A stretch of DNA of 52,339 nucleotides from Candidatus Nanopelagicales bacterium (GTDB taxonomy: Bacteria; Actinomycetota; Actinomycetes; S36-B12), in assembly GCA_017854795.1 (NCBI GenBank), contig JAFMHB010000010.1, forward strand, positions 1-52,339, written 5' to 3'. Positions 42,722-51,118 of the stretch are shown in pieces (the stretch's first letter is position 1; every line of letters begins with the position of its first letter). The notes beneath the pieces were generated by a model. It was not told where the DNA came from, searched no databases, and was given only the letters and a program-made list of their open reading frames with translations. The position numbers were made by a program, and so were the translations under genes.

Positions 42722-43486
42722 CTATTTCTTTTTCCCTTGAGCAGCGACAGCAGCGGCTGCCTCGGTTGCCGCAGCCGGGTCAAGGTATTCACCACCGGCA
42801 ACGATTGGCTTTAAGTTCTTATCAAGCTTGTACACAAGTGGGATTCCCGTTGGAATATTTAGACCCGCGATTTCGTCATCAGAAATTCCATCGAGGTGCT
42901 TCACTAAAGCGCGGAGTGAATTACCGTGGGCGACAACCAGAACAATCTCATCGCGGCGGAGGTGTTCGGCAACTATTACGTCCTCCCAAAAAGGAATCAG
43001 ACGATGCACAACGTCGGCTAAGCACTCGGTGTTGGGCACAGCCTCCGGTGGAAGCGAGGAATAGCGCGGATCAGAGTTCTGCGCGAATTCACTACTGGGA
43101 TCAATGGGTGGTGGAGGGGTGTCAAAGGAACGGCGCCATAACATGAATTGCTCTTCACCGAACTCAGCGAGCGTTTGCGCCTTATCTTTTCCTTGAAGCG
43201 CACCGTAGTGACGCTCATTGAGGCGCCAGTTTCGCACCACCGGAATCCACAATCGTCCGCAAGCTTCTAACGCAATCTGTGAAGTTTTGATTGCCCGTTG
43301 GAGCAGGGATGTGATTACCACGTCAGGGAAGAGCCCGGATTCGGCAAGGAGCTCCCCGCCCTTCTGTGCCTCGCCACGACCTTTGTCATTGAGATCAACG
43401 TCAACCCACCCGGTAAATAGATTCTTGGCATTCCACTCGGATTCACCGTGACGCAGCAGGATTAACGTGTAAGAGGTTTCGCTCAT
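42722..43486 (-). CDS. gpmA: 2,3-bisphosphoglycerate-dependent phosphoglycerate mutase
   Basis: 254 residues. Interconverts 3- and 2-phosphoglycerate in glycolysis. The phosphohistidine motif [10 protein letters not shown] is near the N-terminus, [13 protein letters not shown] follows, and [14 protein letters not shown] and [13 protein letters not shown] (second His) complete the active site. The Ala/Lys-rich tail is typical. It is the last gene of the minus-strand run phoU - mshA - ybjN-like - gpmA, in the order seen near Rv0486-Rv0490 in mycobacteria. Confidence 0.95.
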   Translation of the reverse strand: MSETSYTLILLRHGESEWNAKNLFTGWVDVDLNDKGRGEAQKGGELLAESGLFPDVVITSLLQRAIKTSQIALEACGRLWIPVVRNWRLNERHYGALQGKDKAQTLAEFGEEQFMLWRRSFDTPPPPIDPSSEFAQNSDPRYSSLPPEAVPNTECLADVVHRLIPFWEDVIVAEHLRRDEIVLVVAHGNSLRALVKHLDGISDDEIAGLNIPTGIPLVYKLDKNLKPIVAGGEYLDPAAATEAAAAVAAQGKKK

Positions 43487-43516
43487 GTGAGTATCTTGCC
43501 GGATTCAGTGTGTGGA

Positions 43517-43999
43517 TTAAAGTTGCGGCTCAATGAGATGGGCAAATGCGTCAAGATTCTCGGTGGATTCGCCGCGACTTACTCGCCATTCCCATTCTTT
43601 TCGAATTGCGGTGGCAAATCCCAATTCAAGTATCGTGTTGAAGGCGCCATCGGAATACTGCGAGACGCAGCCGATCAGATGATCGAGCTCGACTTCGTCA
43701 ATACACCTCAGTGGGACCCTCCCCGCGAGGTAAATATCGCCCAGATTATCGACTGCAAAATAAACCCCGTACATTTTCAGGTTGCGTTCAAGTAGCCAAC
43801 GGTAAACCTCTTCATGATTTTCATCGGGCCTTCGAGAAACGAATGCATTAAGGGTCAGTGCGGAAGTCCCCACGCTCATTGAACAAGTAGTACTTAACTT
43901 GTGGGTCCCGGGGATCGTCACAATGAAAATATCATCGGTGCGTGTGAATGAAAGTTCCGAGACAGTAAGAAATTTTTCAATTTCATTCGTTATGTTCAC
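43517..43999 (-). CDS. YbjN domain-containing protein
   Basis: 160 residues, cytoplasmic. The type III chaperone-like YbjN fold is suggested by NEIEKFLTVSELSF, the long strand-helix SRRPDENHEEVYRWLLERNLKMYGV, and DNLGDIYLAGRVPL. It matches Rv0487, between mshA and gpm1 in mycobacteria. Its function is unknown; YbjN proteins are called sensory transduction regulators in databases without firm evidence. The start overlaps the mshA stop by 4 nt (ATGA), so the two are translated together. Confidence 0.82.
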   Translation of the reverse strand: MNITNEIEKFLTVSELSFTRTDDIFIVTIPGTHKLSTTCSMSVGTSALTLNAFVSRRPDENHEEVYRWLLERNLKMYGVYFAVDNLGDIYLAGRVPLRCIDEVELDHLIGCVSQYSDGAFNTILELGFATAIRKEWEWRVSRGESTENLDAFAHLIEPQL

Positions 44000-45240
44000 A
44001 GGGAAACTCGTGAATTACTCAGTGCCCGGTTATAGGAATCAATCAATCCCGCAGTGGTGTTCTCCCAACCAAATGCGCTCGCATGCATCCGTGCGCCTTT
44101 GCCAAGTTCCTCGCGTGCCAGTGGATTCATCAGTAATTGGTTTATAACGTGTGAGTAGGCAATGGGATTGTGACCATCAATTAGTCGGCCACTGACGTTG
44201 TCAGCCACTGCCGTTTTCAAACCTCCAACGGCAGATGCCACAACGGGAGTGCCGCACGCTTGGGACTCAACGGCGACGAGGCCAAATGATTCCGAATAAG
44301 AAGGAACAATTGTGAGGTCGGCGGCGCGGTACCAAGAGACGAGTTTCTCCCGGTTACTCGGTGGTTCAAATCGAATCACGTCAAGGATCCCTAACTCATT
44401 AGCCAGGTCGCGCAGGGCCTCGGGGTGGTCAATGCCAGACCCGGACATGCCACCACAAATTACGACAAGGAGAGAGCTGCGCAATTCGGGGCGCATCGCA
44501 AGGAGCTCCGCTGCGGCACGGATCACAATGTCGGGTGCCTTGAGCGGTTGAATCCGGCCTACAAAAAGCAGCATGCTGGCATCAAGTGGAATGTTGAGTT
44601 CCTTGCGAGCCTGCGCCTGCGAACCCGGGGAAAAGAGCTTGAGGTCGACGCCAGGATTCACTACATCAATCTTCGCTGGATCTGCACCGTAGTGTTCAGT
44701 GAGTTCCTCCGATTCAACTTGGGTGTTGGCAATGAGGCGTTGAGCAACGTCGACTACCTGCTGTTCACCAATGATCCGCATGTCTGGCTCAGCCTTGTCA
44801 CCAGCAGCGAGACCCAAGTTTTTCACGCGCCCCATTGTGTGCATTGTGTGAACCAATGGCACACGCCAGCGCTCGGATGCGAGCCACCCCACTTGGCCCG
44901 AGAGCCAATAATGGGAGTGGATCAGGTCGTAGTACCCCTCAGGTTGGGAGGCTTCGGTGCGCAGTACTCCGGCAGTGACGGCACACAGTTGACCGGGAAG
45001 GTCATTTTTCAGGAGGCCTTCAAAGGGACCCGCAGTAATGTGAATGACTTTAACCCCCGGAGCCAGTTCCAGTGAGGGAACCAAACGAGAGGCGGTCGCC
45101 CGAGTAAAAATATCTATTTCGATGCCGCTCTGGGCCAAGCGTTTTGCCGTCTCAACAATGTAGACATTCATGCCACCAGCGTCGCCCGTACCTGGTTGAT
45201 CAAGTGGTGACGTGTGAATGGAGAGCAGTGCAACGCGCAT
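43996..45240 (-). CDS. mshA: D-inositol-3-phosphate glycosyltransferase
   Basis: 414 residues. The first committed step of mycothiol synthesis: transfers N-acetylglucosamine from UDP-GlcNAc to inositol 3-phosphate. A GT4 fold with GDAGGMNVYIVETAKRLA near the N-terminus, HSHYWLSGQVGW, VNPGVDLKLFSPG, LFVGRIQPLKAPDI and the EX7E site SYSESFGLVAVESQACG. The start lies 10 bp after the phoU stop. It accompanies mshD at 33249; mshB and mshC are outside the window. Confidence 0.94.
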   Translation of the reverse strand: MRVALLSIHTSPLDQPGTGDAGGMNVYIVETAKRLAQSGIEIDIFTRATASRLVPSLELAPGVKVIHITAGPFEGLLKNDLPGQLCAVTAGVLRTEASQPEGYYDLIHSHYWLSGQVGWLASERWRVPLVHTMHTMGRVKNLGLAAGDKAEPDMRIIGEQQVVDVAQRLIANTQVESEELTEHYGADPAKIDVVNPGVDLKLFSPGSQAQARKELNIPLDASMLLFVGRIQPLKAPDIVIRAAAELLAMRPELRSSLLVVICGGMSGSGIDHPEALRDLANELGILDVIRFEPPSNREKLVSWYRAADLTIVPSYSESFGLVAVESQACGTPVVASAVGGLKTAVADNVSGRLIDGHNPIAYSHVINQLLMNPLAREELGKGARMHASAFGWENTTAGLIDSYNRALSNSRVSL

Positions 45241-45250
45241 TTATGTAAAC

Positions 45251-45913
45251 CTAATTTGTGAGTGAAACGGCGACATAAGGTTCGCCGGTAACAATGGTTA
45301 CCACGCGTTTTGACACGGAAACTGCGTGATCGGCGTAACGCTCGTAAAACCGGGAAAGCAGAGTCACGTCAATTGCTTCCTCAACGCCGTACTTCCACGC
45401 CGGCGAAAGAACGATAGTGAAAAGCTCGCGGTGAAGTCGATCCATTTCTTCGTCATGGCGGGCAATATCAGCGCAAAGGCTGACATCTTTCGTAGCAATA
45501 ACCGAACCGGTCTTGGAAACGATCGCCTCAGCCAAACCACCCATCTCGGCGAACGTCCCTCGGACGGATTGAGGTGCGGCCACCTTTGGGTGGCGCATCC
45601 GAGCTTGCTTGGCAACGTGTTCGGCGAGGTCGCCCATACGCTCAAGGGAACTGGAAATCCGCATTGCACCGAGGAGAACCCGAAGGTCGGTGGCTACAGG
45701 AGCCTGAAGCGCAATAAGTTCAAAGCAGCGCTCTTCGATGCTGGCCGTCAAGATGTCAACTTTGGCATCGAAATCAATGACCGCTTCGGCCAATTGAAGG
45801 TCAGCGTCAAGTAGTGCCTGAGTCGCCCGGTTCATCGCTGAACCAACAAGTCGGGTTACTTCTACCAGGTCGGCATTGATATTTTCAACCTGCTCGTAAT
45901 ATGCCTCACGCAC
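45251..45913 (-). CDS. phoU: phosphate signalling regulator PhoU
   Basis: 220 residues from the GTG at 45913, preceded by GAGG and giving the normal PhoU length; the open frame reaches a GTG at 45991, but those 26 residues (MFAYLKYGRR...) are not typical. Two three-helix bundles carry the metal-binding DRAGD-like and E/DxxxD positions (ERMGDLAEHVAKQARMRHP; FYERYADHAVSVSKRVV). PhoU links Pst transport state to the SenX3-type kinase. Divergent from senX3-regX3, with which it shares a promoter region, and upstream of mshA on the same strand. Confidence 0.92.
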   Translation of the reverse strand: MREAYYEQVENINADLVEVTRLVGSAMNRATQALLDADLQLAEAVIDFDAKVDILTASIEERCFELIALQAPVATDLRVLLGAMRISSSLERMGDLAEHVAKQARMRHPKVAAPQSVRGTFAEMGGLAEAIVSKTGSVIATKDVSLCADIARHDEEMDRLHRELFTIVLSPAWKYGVEEAIDVTLLSRFYERYADHAVSVSKRVVTIVTGEPYVAVSLTN

Positions 45914-46089
45914 GTTGGCCTCACTTTCCTCTTTCGAACCGAACCACTTTGCGGGGCTAAGCCTACGCCCATATTTTAGATACGCGAACACGGTAAGTGA
46001 ATAGCAAACAAACGCAAGGTAAATTCTAGGTTCAGTTGGTGAAACCTTGGCCGAACTTTCCCGTGTTTGACCACTTTTTGTGAAGAGGT

Positions 46090-46100
46090 GTTCACTTAAA
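46090..46100 (+). promoter_or_regulatory. PHO half-site before senX3
   Basis: GTTCACTTAAA differs by one base from the GTTCACTTTAA unit in both PHO boxes of the pst promoter and ends 5 bp before the senX3 ATG. On the opposite strand GTTTGCTATTC (45999-46009) resembles the other pst unit GTTTTCTATTC. No full direct-repeat pair is visible, so RegX3 autoregulation is only suggested. Confidence 0.4.
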
Positions 46101-46105
46101 CCCTT

Positions 46106-47254
46106 ATGGTTACAACCGTGGCATTAAGAAAAAGAGGCGATCTCGAGGGAGAAAGCGCCCGCTCAGCGGCAATCTACCCAGCCGTCTCTGAAGAGATTGT
46201 GCGAATTCTGTCGATTATTCCCTCGGCATCCCTCGTCGTTGCACCCGACGGAACGGTATTACGGGCCAGTTCCCGAGCGCTCACATTAGGAATTGTGAAT
46301 CGCAGTTCGGTTGCAGTTCCTGATATTGCTGAAATTGTTTCCAAGGTAGCCAATGACGGATCACCGCGTGAGCAGGTTCTACGAGTGCGCCGCCCGCCAC
46401 TGGGCCGTGAGTTGCTGGAAGTAAAGGTGCGGATAGCTCCACTGAACTCTGGAGCCATTTTGGTTTTGATTGACGACCTGGCGGAGGAACGCAGAGTCGA
46501 CGCCGTTCGTCGCGATTTTGTCGCCAACGTCAGCCACGAATTGAAAACACCGGTGGGTGCACTTTCACTCCTTGCCGAGGCTGTGCTGGCAGCAGCGGAC
46601 GACAAGGAACAGGTGGAACACTTTGCCGAAAAAATGCAGGCTGAGGCGAAACGACTGGGAAACTTAATCCAAGACGTTATCGATCTTTCACGATTGCAAA
46701 GTGATGACCCAATGAACCGCGCGGAATTGGTTGAGACTGACCAGCTGATTAATCGGGCGATCGAAGAGGTCAGAACGCTTGCCGGCGGTTTGGGTGTTGA
46801 GATCATCAGGGGTGGACCCGAAGAGTCTGTGATTCTCGGGGACCGTGGCCAACTGCTCACGGCCCTGCGCAATTTGCTCACGAATGCGATTAGCTACTCG
46901 GCTGAAAACACGCGTGTGTCGGTGACCGCGCGCGAGATTGAAGGAATCGTTGAAATATCTGTTAAAGATGCTGGCATCGGTATTCCTTCACACGACTTGG
47001 ACCGAATATTTGAACGCTTCTATCGGGTTGACCCGGCTCGTTCGCGCGGAACGGGTGGAACAGGCCTTGGCTTGGCCATCGTTAAACATGTGTGCCAAAA
47101 CCATGGAGGGGAAGTAATCGTGTGGTCTGAAGTGGGAACAGGTTCAACATTTACGTTACGAATCCCTTCCTACAACCCGATGCTTGATGATTCACGCGAT
47201 TCGCATGAGTTCACGGTCGATACTCTTTCCGTGGTGAAAGGTAAAGATTCGTGA
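46106..47254 (+). CDS. senX3: SenX3-like sensor histidine kinase lacking membrane helices
   Basis: 382 residues. A PAS-like domain (about 35-130: IIPSASLVVAPDGTVLRAS...) leads to the dimerisation/phospho-acceptor motif FVANVSHELKTPVGALSLLAEA near residue 144 and an ATPase domain with N-box NLLTNAISYSAENT, DAGIGIPSHDLDRIFERF and GTGGTGLGLAIVKHV. Mycobacterial SenX3 has two N-terminal membrane helices; this protein starts with MVTTVALRKRGDLEGES and has none. An in-frame TAA at 46097-46099 excludes an upstream extension. Operon with regX3, with a 4-nt overlap. Confidence 0.93.
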   Translation: MVTTVALRKRGDLEGESARSAAIYPAVSEEIVRILSIIPSASLVVAPDGTVLRASSRALTLGIVNRSSVAVPDIAEIVSKVANDGSPREQVLRVRRPPLGRELLEVKVRIAPLNSGAILVLIDDLAEERRVDAVRRDFVANVSHELKTPVGALSLLAEAVLAAADDKEQVEHFAEKMQAEAKRLGNLIQDVIDLSRLQSDDPMNRAELVETDQLINRAIEEVRTLAGGLGVEIIRGGPEESVILGDRGQLLTALRNLLTNAISYSAENTRVSVTAREIEGIVEISVKDAGIGIPSHDLDRIFERFYRVDPARSRGTGGTGLGLAIVKHVCQNHGGEVIVWSEVGTGSTFTLRIPSYNPMLDDSRDSHEFTVDTLSVVKGKDS

Positions 47255-47931
47255 CTCGAATTCTGATTGTTGAAGACGAAGACTCATTCTCTGACGCACT
47301 CTCGTTCATGTTGCGTCGCGAGGGTTACGAAGTCTTTATTGCCGCAGATGGCAATACCGCAGTAACCGAGTTCGACAAGCATGGTCCAGATTTGGTACTC
47401 CTTGATTTAATGCTCCCGGGAATTTCTGGCACCGAAGTGTGCCGAATCATTCGTGGAAAATCCACCGTCCCTATCATCATGCTTACGGCGAAGGACGGTG
47501 AGGTCGACAAAGTGGTTGGCTTGGAACTGGGGGCTGACGACTATGTAACTAAACCCTTTTCATCGCGTGAACTTCTCGCTCGCGTGCGCGCTGTTCTGCG
47601 TCGCCATGGAGAACAAGATGAACTGCTACCGCCAACAATTGAAGCTGGATCGGTGCGCATTGACATCGAACGACATGTCGTCTCCGTTCGTGGAGAGCAT
47701 GTCACCATGCCGCTCAAGGAGTTTGACCTCTTGGAATTTTTGGTACGAAATTCCGGCAGAGTGCTTACCCGAAATCAACTCATTGACCGTGTTTGGGGAG
47801 CGGATTACGTGGGTGACACCAAAACACTGGACGTTCACATCAAGCGTCTACGTGCGAAAATCGAGATTGACCCCTCGAGTCCAGTTCATATTCACACCGT
47901 TCGCGGATTGGGATACAAGTTCGACATCTAG
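47251..47931 (+). CDS. regX3: response regulator RegX3 (phosphate limitation)
   Basis: 226 residues of the OmpR/PhoB type, GTG start overlapping the senX3 stop (GTGA). The receiver domain has acidic pocket VEDEDS, phospho-acceptor Asp in LVLLDLMLPG, Thr/Lys in MLTAKD and KPF. The winged helix at the C-terminus carries LKEFDLLEFLVRNSGRVLTRNQL and VGDTKTLDVHIKRLRAKIE. It should bind the PHO boxes upstream of pstS when phosphate is scarce. Confidence 0.96.
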   Translation: MTRILIVEDEDSFSDALSFMLRREGYEVFIAADGNTAVTEFDKHGPDLVLLDLMLPGISGTEVCRIIRGKSTVPIIMLTAKDGEVDKVVGLELGADDYVTKPFSSRELLARVRAVLRRHGEQDELLPPTIEAGSVRIDIERHVVSVRGEHVTMPLKEFDLLEFLVRNSGRVLTRNQLIDRVWGADYVGDTKTLDVHIKRLRAKIEIDPSSPVHIHTVRGLGYKFDI

Positions 47932-47960
47932 TTTGGTAACCTCTGGCTCGTGATTTCTCA

Positions 47961-48704
47961 GTGGTAGGTCTCGGCACGATCATCAACGTTGCCGCTATCG
48001 TTATTGGCTCACTCATTGGTGTTGGTTTAGGTCATCGGCTTCCTGAACGGACCCGCGCCGTCGTCACGGACTCACTTGGCATGTTGGTGCTTGTAATCGC
48101 TGCACTCAATATTTACGCGCTACGGGACCAAGACTGGATTGACGAAGTTGGCGGTTCTGCCACCTTGCTGATTGTTTTGGGCTCACTCATTATTGGTGGA
48201 ATCCTTGGTTCATTTCTTCGTATCGAGGCGCGCCTTGAGTCAGTGGGTGGGTGGCTACAAACCAAGTTTTCACGGGGTGAGAGTTCGGCGGGCCGGGCTC
48301 GATTCATTGAAGGTTTTGTTGACGCAAGTTTAATTTTTTGTATCGGGCCACTTGCCATTCTCGGTTCACTCTCTGATGGGCTGGGCACGGGAATTGACCA
48401 ATTGGCACTGAAGGCATCACTCGATGGTTTTGCGTCGATTGCTTTTGCAGCCTCACTCGGCTGGGGGGTAATCGCCTCGGCAATCTCCGTGGGAGTTGTC
48501 CAGGGAACCTTTACGATCCTCGCGGTATTTGTTGGACCATTCCTGTCAAGCGCAATGATTGCTTCGGTAACTGCAACCGGCGGGGTGTTGTTGATCGGGG
48601 TGGGTCTGCGGGTACTGCGAATCAAGGCGATTGCTGTTGGGGATCTACTTCCGGCACTGATTATTGCGCCAATTTTGACCGTAATTGTTGCGGCCTACGT
48701 TTAA
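47961..48704 (+). CDS. DUF554 family membrane protein
   Basis: 247 residues with a GTG start 29 bp after regX3. About seven hydrophobic segments; the N-terminal VGLGTIINVAAIVIGSLIGVGLGHRLPERTR and the FIEGFVDASLIFCIGPLAILGSLSDG motif are typical of DUF554 (YdfK-like), whose function is unknown. A weak upstream leader and no ribosome-binding site leave open a leaderless start. Converges on the LpqE-like gene with a 49-bp gap that has no clear terminator. Confidence 0.86.
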   Translation: MVGLGTIINVAAIVIGSLIGVGLGHRLPERTRAVVTDSLGMLVLVIAALNIYALRDQDWIDEVGGSATLLIVLGSLIIGGILGSFLRIEARLESVGGWLQTKFSRGESSAGRARFIEGFVDASLIFCIGPLAILGSLSDGLGTGIDQLALKASLDGFASIAFAASLGWGVIASAISVGVVQGTFTILAVFVGPFLSSAMIASVTATGGVLLIGVGLRVLRIKAIAVGDLLPALIIAPILTVIVAAYV

Positions 48705-48753
48705 CGAAGGTACCTATAAGCCCCGACATTAAGGCCTGTCAATAGGCGCGTTA

Positions 48754-49278
48754 TTAGGGCATGATGCCAGCGTAAATGCCGGTTGGTGGCACGATCATGA
48801 TGTCACTCTCGGTAATGCCCGCGATTGCAAACTGTAGTCCCAATGGGACATAGGAACTCATGTCTGCATTGAGTCCAGGCAGGTTCACAAAATGGGTCGC
48901 ATCCCAAGCAAATGAAATGGATTCACCCGGTCCAATCTCGACGGGCCCAGGGGTCAGGGTTGCTGGCTGCTCGCCTAGCACTGCGGCGACTAATGCGTCC
49001 GGCTCGATGCCTTGATTGGTGATTCGCATGAGGACGGTGGCATTGCCTGCTTCGTCCTGTACCGCGGTGGCATTATCAACCACAATGTCGCCAACCCGAA
49101 GGGTATTCCCGTTGCCCGAAGGCTGGGTTGCTTGCACATTGGTGGTGGCCTGCTGGCCGTTGTAGCACCCCGTAAGGGTCAGCGAAAGGAGGATAATCCC
49201 GGCAGCCACCCCATAAATGGATCGGAGTCTGGTTGGGCGGGTGATTTCGGCAGGTCGCTTCACAACGTCAGGATACAA
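48754..49278 (-). CDS. LpqE-like lipoprotein
   Basis: 174 residues. A long basic N-region (residues 1-20) precedes a lipoprotein signal with lipobox LTLTGC near residue 38. The mature part is a single immunoglobulin-like beta domain (RVGDIVVDNATAVQDEAGNATVLMRITNQG) similar to PCuAC/DUF461-type proteins. Its divergent position upstream of carD matches lpqE (Rv3584) in mycobacteria. Copper-binding Met/His clusters of true PCuAC chaperones are not evident, so the ligand is unknown. Confidence 0.75.
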   Translation of the reverse strand: MYPDVVKRPAEITRPTRLRSIYGVAAGIILLSLTLTGCYNGQQATTNVQATQPSGNGNTLRVGDIVVDNATAVQDEAGNATVLMRITNQGIEPDALVAAVLGEQPATLTPGPVEIGPGESISFAWDATHFVNLPGLNADMSSYVPLGLQFAIAGITESDIMIVPPTGIYAGIMP

Positions 49279-49403
49279 GGATCACCGTCAAGGGCTTCAT
49301 TCGCGCTGGGAATTCCCTCATAGGTTTAGGGGAGCCTCTAACTGCCGAAGGTCGGCTGGGGCCACCGTGGTAAAGTTGAGTCTCTCGAAAGGGGCTCATC
49401 CAT

Positions 49404-49886
49404 ATGGCTTTTAAGGTCGGCGAGACTGTCGTTTATCCCCATCATGGGGCCGCACTCATCGAAGCGGTCGAAATGCGGACAATCAAGGGTGAGGATCGCG
49501 AGTATCTGGTGCTCCGGGTAGCCCAAGGGGATCTCACGGTTCGAGTCCCTTCCGACAATGTTGACCTAGTGGGTGTTCGTGACGTTGTTGACGCAGCAGG
49601 ACTGGATCGAGTGTTCAGTGTGCTTCGCCAGCCCTACACAGAAGAGCCCACCAACTGGAGCCGTCGTTACAAGGCCAATCTGGAAAAACTCTCATCCGGT
49701 GATGTCATCAAGGTAGCCGAGGTCGTTCGCGACCTGTGGCGTCGCGAGCAGGACCGTGGACTTTCCGCAGGTGAGAAGCGCATGTTGGCCAAAGCCCGTC
49801 AAATTCTCGTGAGCGAACTTGCATTGGCTGAAAAAACCAATGAAGTTAAGGCTGAAGAAATACTTGATGAGGTTTTAGCTTCCTAA
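49404..49886 (+). CDS. carD: CarD family RNA-polymerase-binding regulator
   Basis: 160 residues. An N-terminal Tudor-like RNA-polymerase-interaction domain ([21 protein letters not shown]...) and a helical C-terminal DNA-binding domain with [13 protein letters not shown] (the Trp that wedges into the melting promoter) and [19 protein letters not shown]. CarD stabilises open complexes, notably at rRNA promoters. AAAGGGG precedes the ATG. First gene of carD-ispD-ispF-cysS, the same order as in mycobacteria. Confidence 0.97.
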   Translation: MAFKVGETVVYPHHGAALIEAVEMRTIKGEDREYLVLRVAQGDLTVRVPSDNVDLVGVRDVVDAAGLDRVFSVLRQPYTEEPTNWSRRYKANLEKLSSGDVIKVAEVVRDLWRREQDRGLSAGEKRMLAKARQILVSELALAEKTNEVKAEEILDEVLAS

Positions 49887-49899
49887 GAAAGTTGGGAAA

Positions 49900-50610
49900 G
49901 TGAATCGCACCGCGGCACTTGTCCCGGCAGCTGGTCGTGGCGAACGACTGGGACCGGGGGAACCCAAAGCCCTACGCGAGATTTCCGGTGTCCCAATTCT
50001 TATTTATGCAGTGAGTGCATTGGCGGCCTCTCGGAGTATTGATCTAGTTGTCGTCGCAGCCCCTCCAGGGGACGTTGAAGCCGTTGCGGTACTTCTTGCC
50101 CAACAAAGTTTTTCGGACAAGGTCTCAGTCGTTGCCGGTGGTGAAACCCGTCAAGAATCCGTTGCCCGAGCACTCATCGCGTTACCAGTAGATGTCGACG
50201 TAGTACTCGTCCATGATGCAGCCCGGCCGCTTGTCCCCGTCGAATTAGTAACCGCCGTTGTCGCTTCGGTGCGAGCAGGAAACCCGGCGGTGGTTCCAGG
50301 GCTAGCAGTCACCGACACGGTAAAACAAGTTAACAGTGATGGTGAGGTGCTGGCAACAATTGATCGCAATTCGCTGCGAGCAATTCAAACCCCGCAAGGA
50401 TTTGATCGCGAACTATTGCAACGTGCTCATGCGCAACTTGATGAATCCCAAGGTGTTTTCACCGATGATGCAGGACTCATTGAAGCTATGGGAATCACCG
50501 TGAAAGTAATTGAAGGTCACGTTGAAGCAATGAAAATCACTCGACCATTTGATCTGGCAATCGCTGAGACAATCATTGGCAAAAGAAGGGCAAGCGGTGT
50601 CATCACCTAA
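49900..50610 (+). CDS. ispD: 2-C-methyl-D-erythritol 4-phosphate cytidylyltransferase
   Basis: 236 residues with a GTG start, 13 bp after carD. Third step of the MEP isoprenoid pathway: CTP plus methylerythritol phosphate. Motifs: [20 protein letters not shown] (CTP site), [27 protein letters not shown] and [13 protein letters not shown]. The 3' end overlaps ispF by 14 bp, which favours coupled synthesis of the two enzymes. Confidence 0.96.
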   Translation: MNRTAALVPAAGRGERLGPGEPKALREISGVPILIYAVSALAASRSIDLVVVAAPPGDVEAVAVLLAQQSFSDKVSVVAGGETRQESVARALIALPVDVDVVLVHDAARPLVPVELVTAVVASVRAGNPAVVPGLAVTDTVKQVNSDGEVLATIDRNSLRAIQTPQGFDRELLQRAHAQLDESQGVFTDDAGLIEAMGITVKVIEGHVEAMKITRPFDLAIAETIIGKRRASGVIT

Positions 50611-51079
50611 ACACCCATTCGTAGGAATCGGCACCGACGTGCACGCATTCGCACCCGGCCGACCACTGTGGATCGCCGGTTTGCTGTGGCTAGGCGAGCC
50701 TGGACTTGATGGTCACTCAGACGCCGATGTTGCATCCCACGCAATCTGTGACGCACTCCTGTCAGCGGCGGGCCTCGGTGACCTCGGTGAAGTCTTTGGG
50801 ACAGGGGACCCCCAGTGGGCCGACGCATCGGGGGTGAGCTTGGTGTCCCATGTTGCACAGTTAGTCAACGAACGTGAATTCACGATTGTTAACGTCTCAG
50901 TTCAGGTAATTGGTAACTCACCAAAAGTAGGGACTCGCAGGCAGGAGGCCCAGGATGTACTCAGTGCAGCCATTGGTGCACCGGTTAGAGTTTCGGGAAC
51001 TACCACCGATGGACTCGGTCTCACCGGCCGTGGCGAGGGAATTGCGGCAATTGCCGTCGCCAGTGTCGTGGGAAAATAA
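50597..51079 (+). CDS. ispF: 2-C-methyl-D-erythritol 2,4-cyclodiphosphate synthase
   Basis: 160 residues from GTG 50597 with AGAAGGG upstream; the open frame extends 16 codons further into ispD without family similarity. Fifth step of the MEP pathway. Zn ligands appear in GTDVHAF and [31 protein letters not shown] forms the trimer-core end. The substrate-loop segment [15 protein letters not shown] is intact. Confidence 0.95.
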   Translation: MSSPKHPFVGIGTDVHAFAPGRPLWIAGLLWLGEPGLDGHSDADVASHAICDALLSAAGLGDLGEVFGTGDPQWADASGVSLVSHVAQLVNEREFTIVNVSVQVIGNSPKVGTRRQEAQDVLSAAIGAPVRVSGTTTDGLGLTGRGEGIAAIAVASVVGK

Positions 51080-51118
51080 GCGTCTACTAGCCCAAATCCG
51101 CGCACTAGTAATGTTCGC

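Noticed and set aside
45251-45991. PhoU start at GTG 45991
   Set aside because: The 26 extra residues are not typical of PhoU, while GTG 45913 has GAGG upstream and gives the usual length.
51085-51110. TACTAG/CTAGTA inverted repeat as T-box or terminator before cysS
   Set aside because: The 39-bp gap is far too short for a T-box, and the stem is 6 bp and AT-rich without a U tract.
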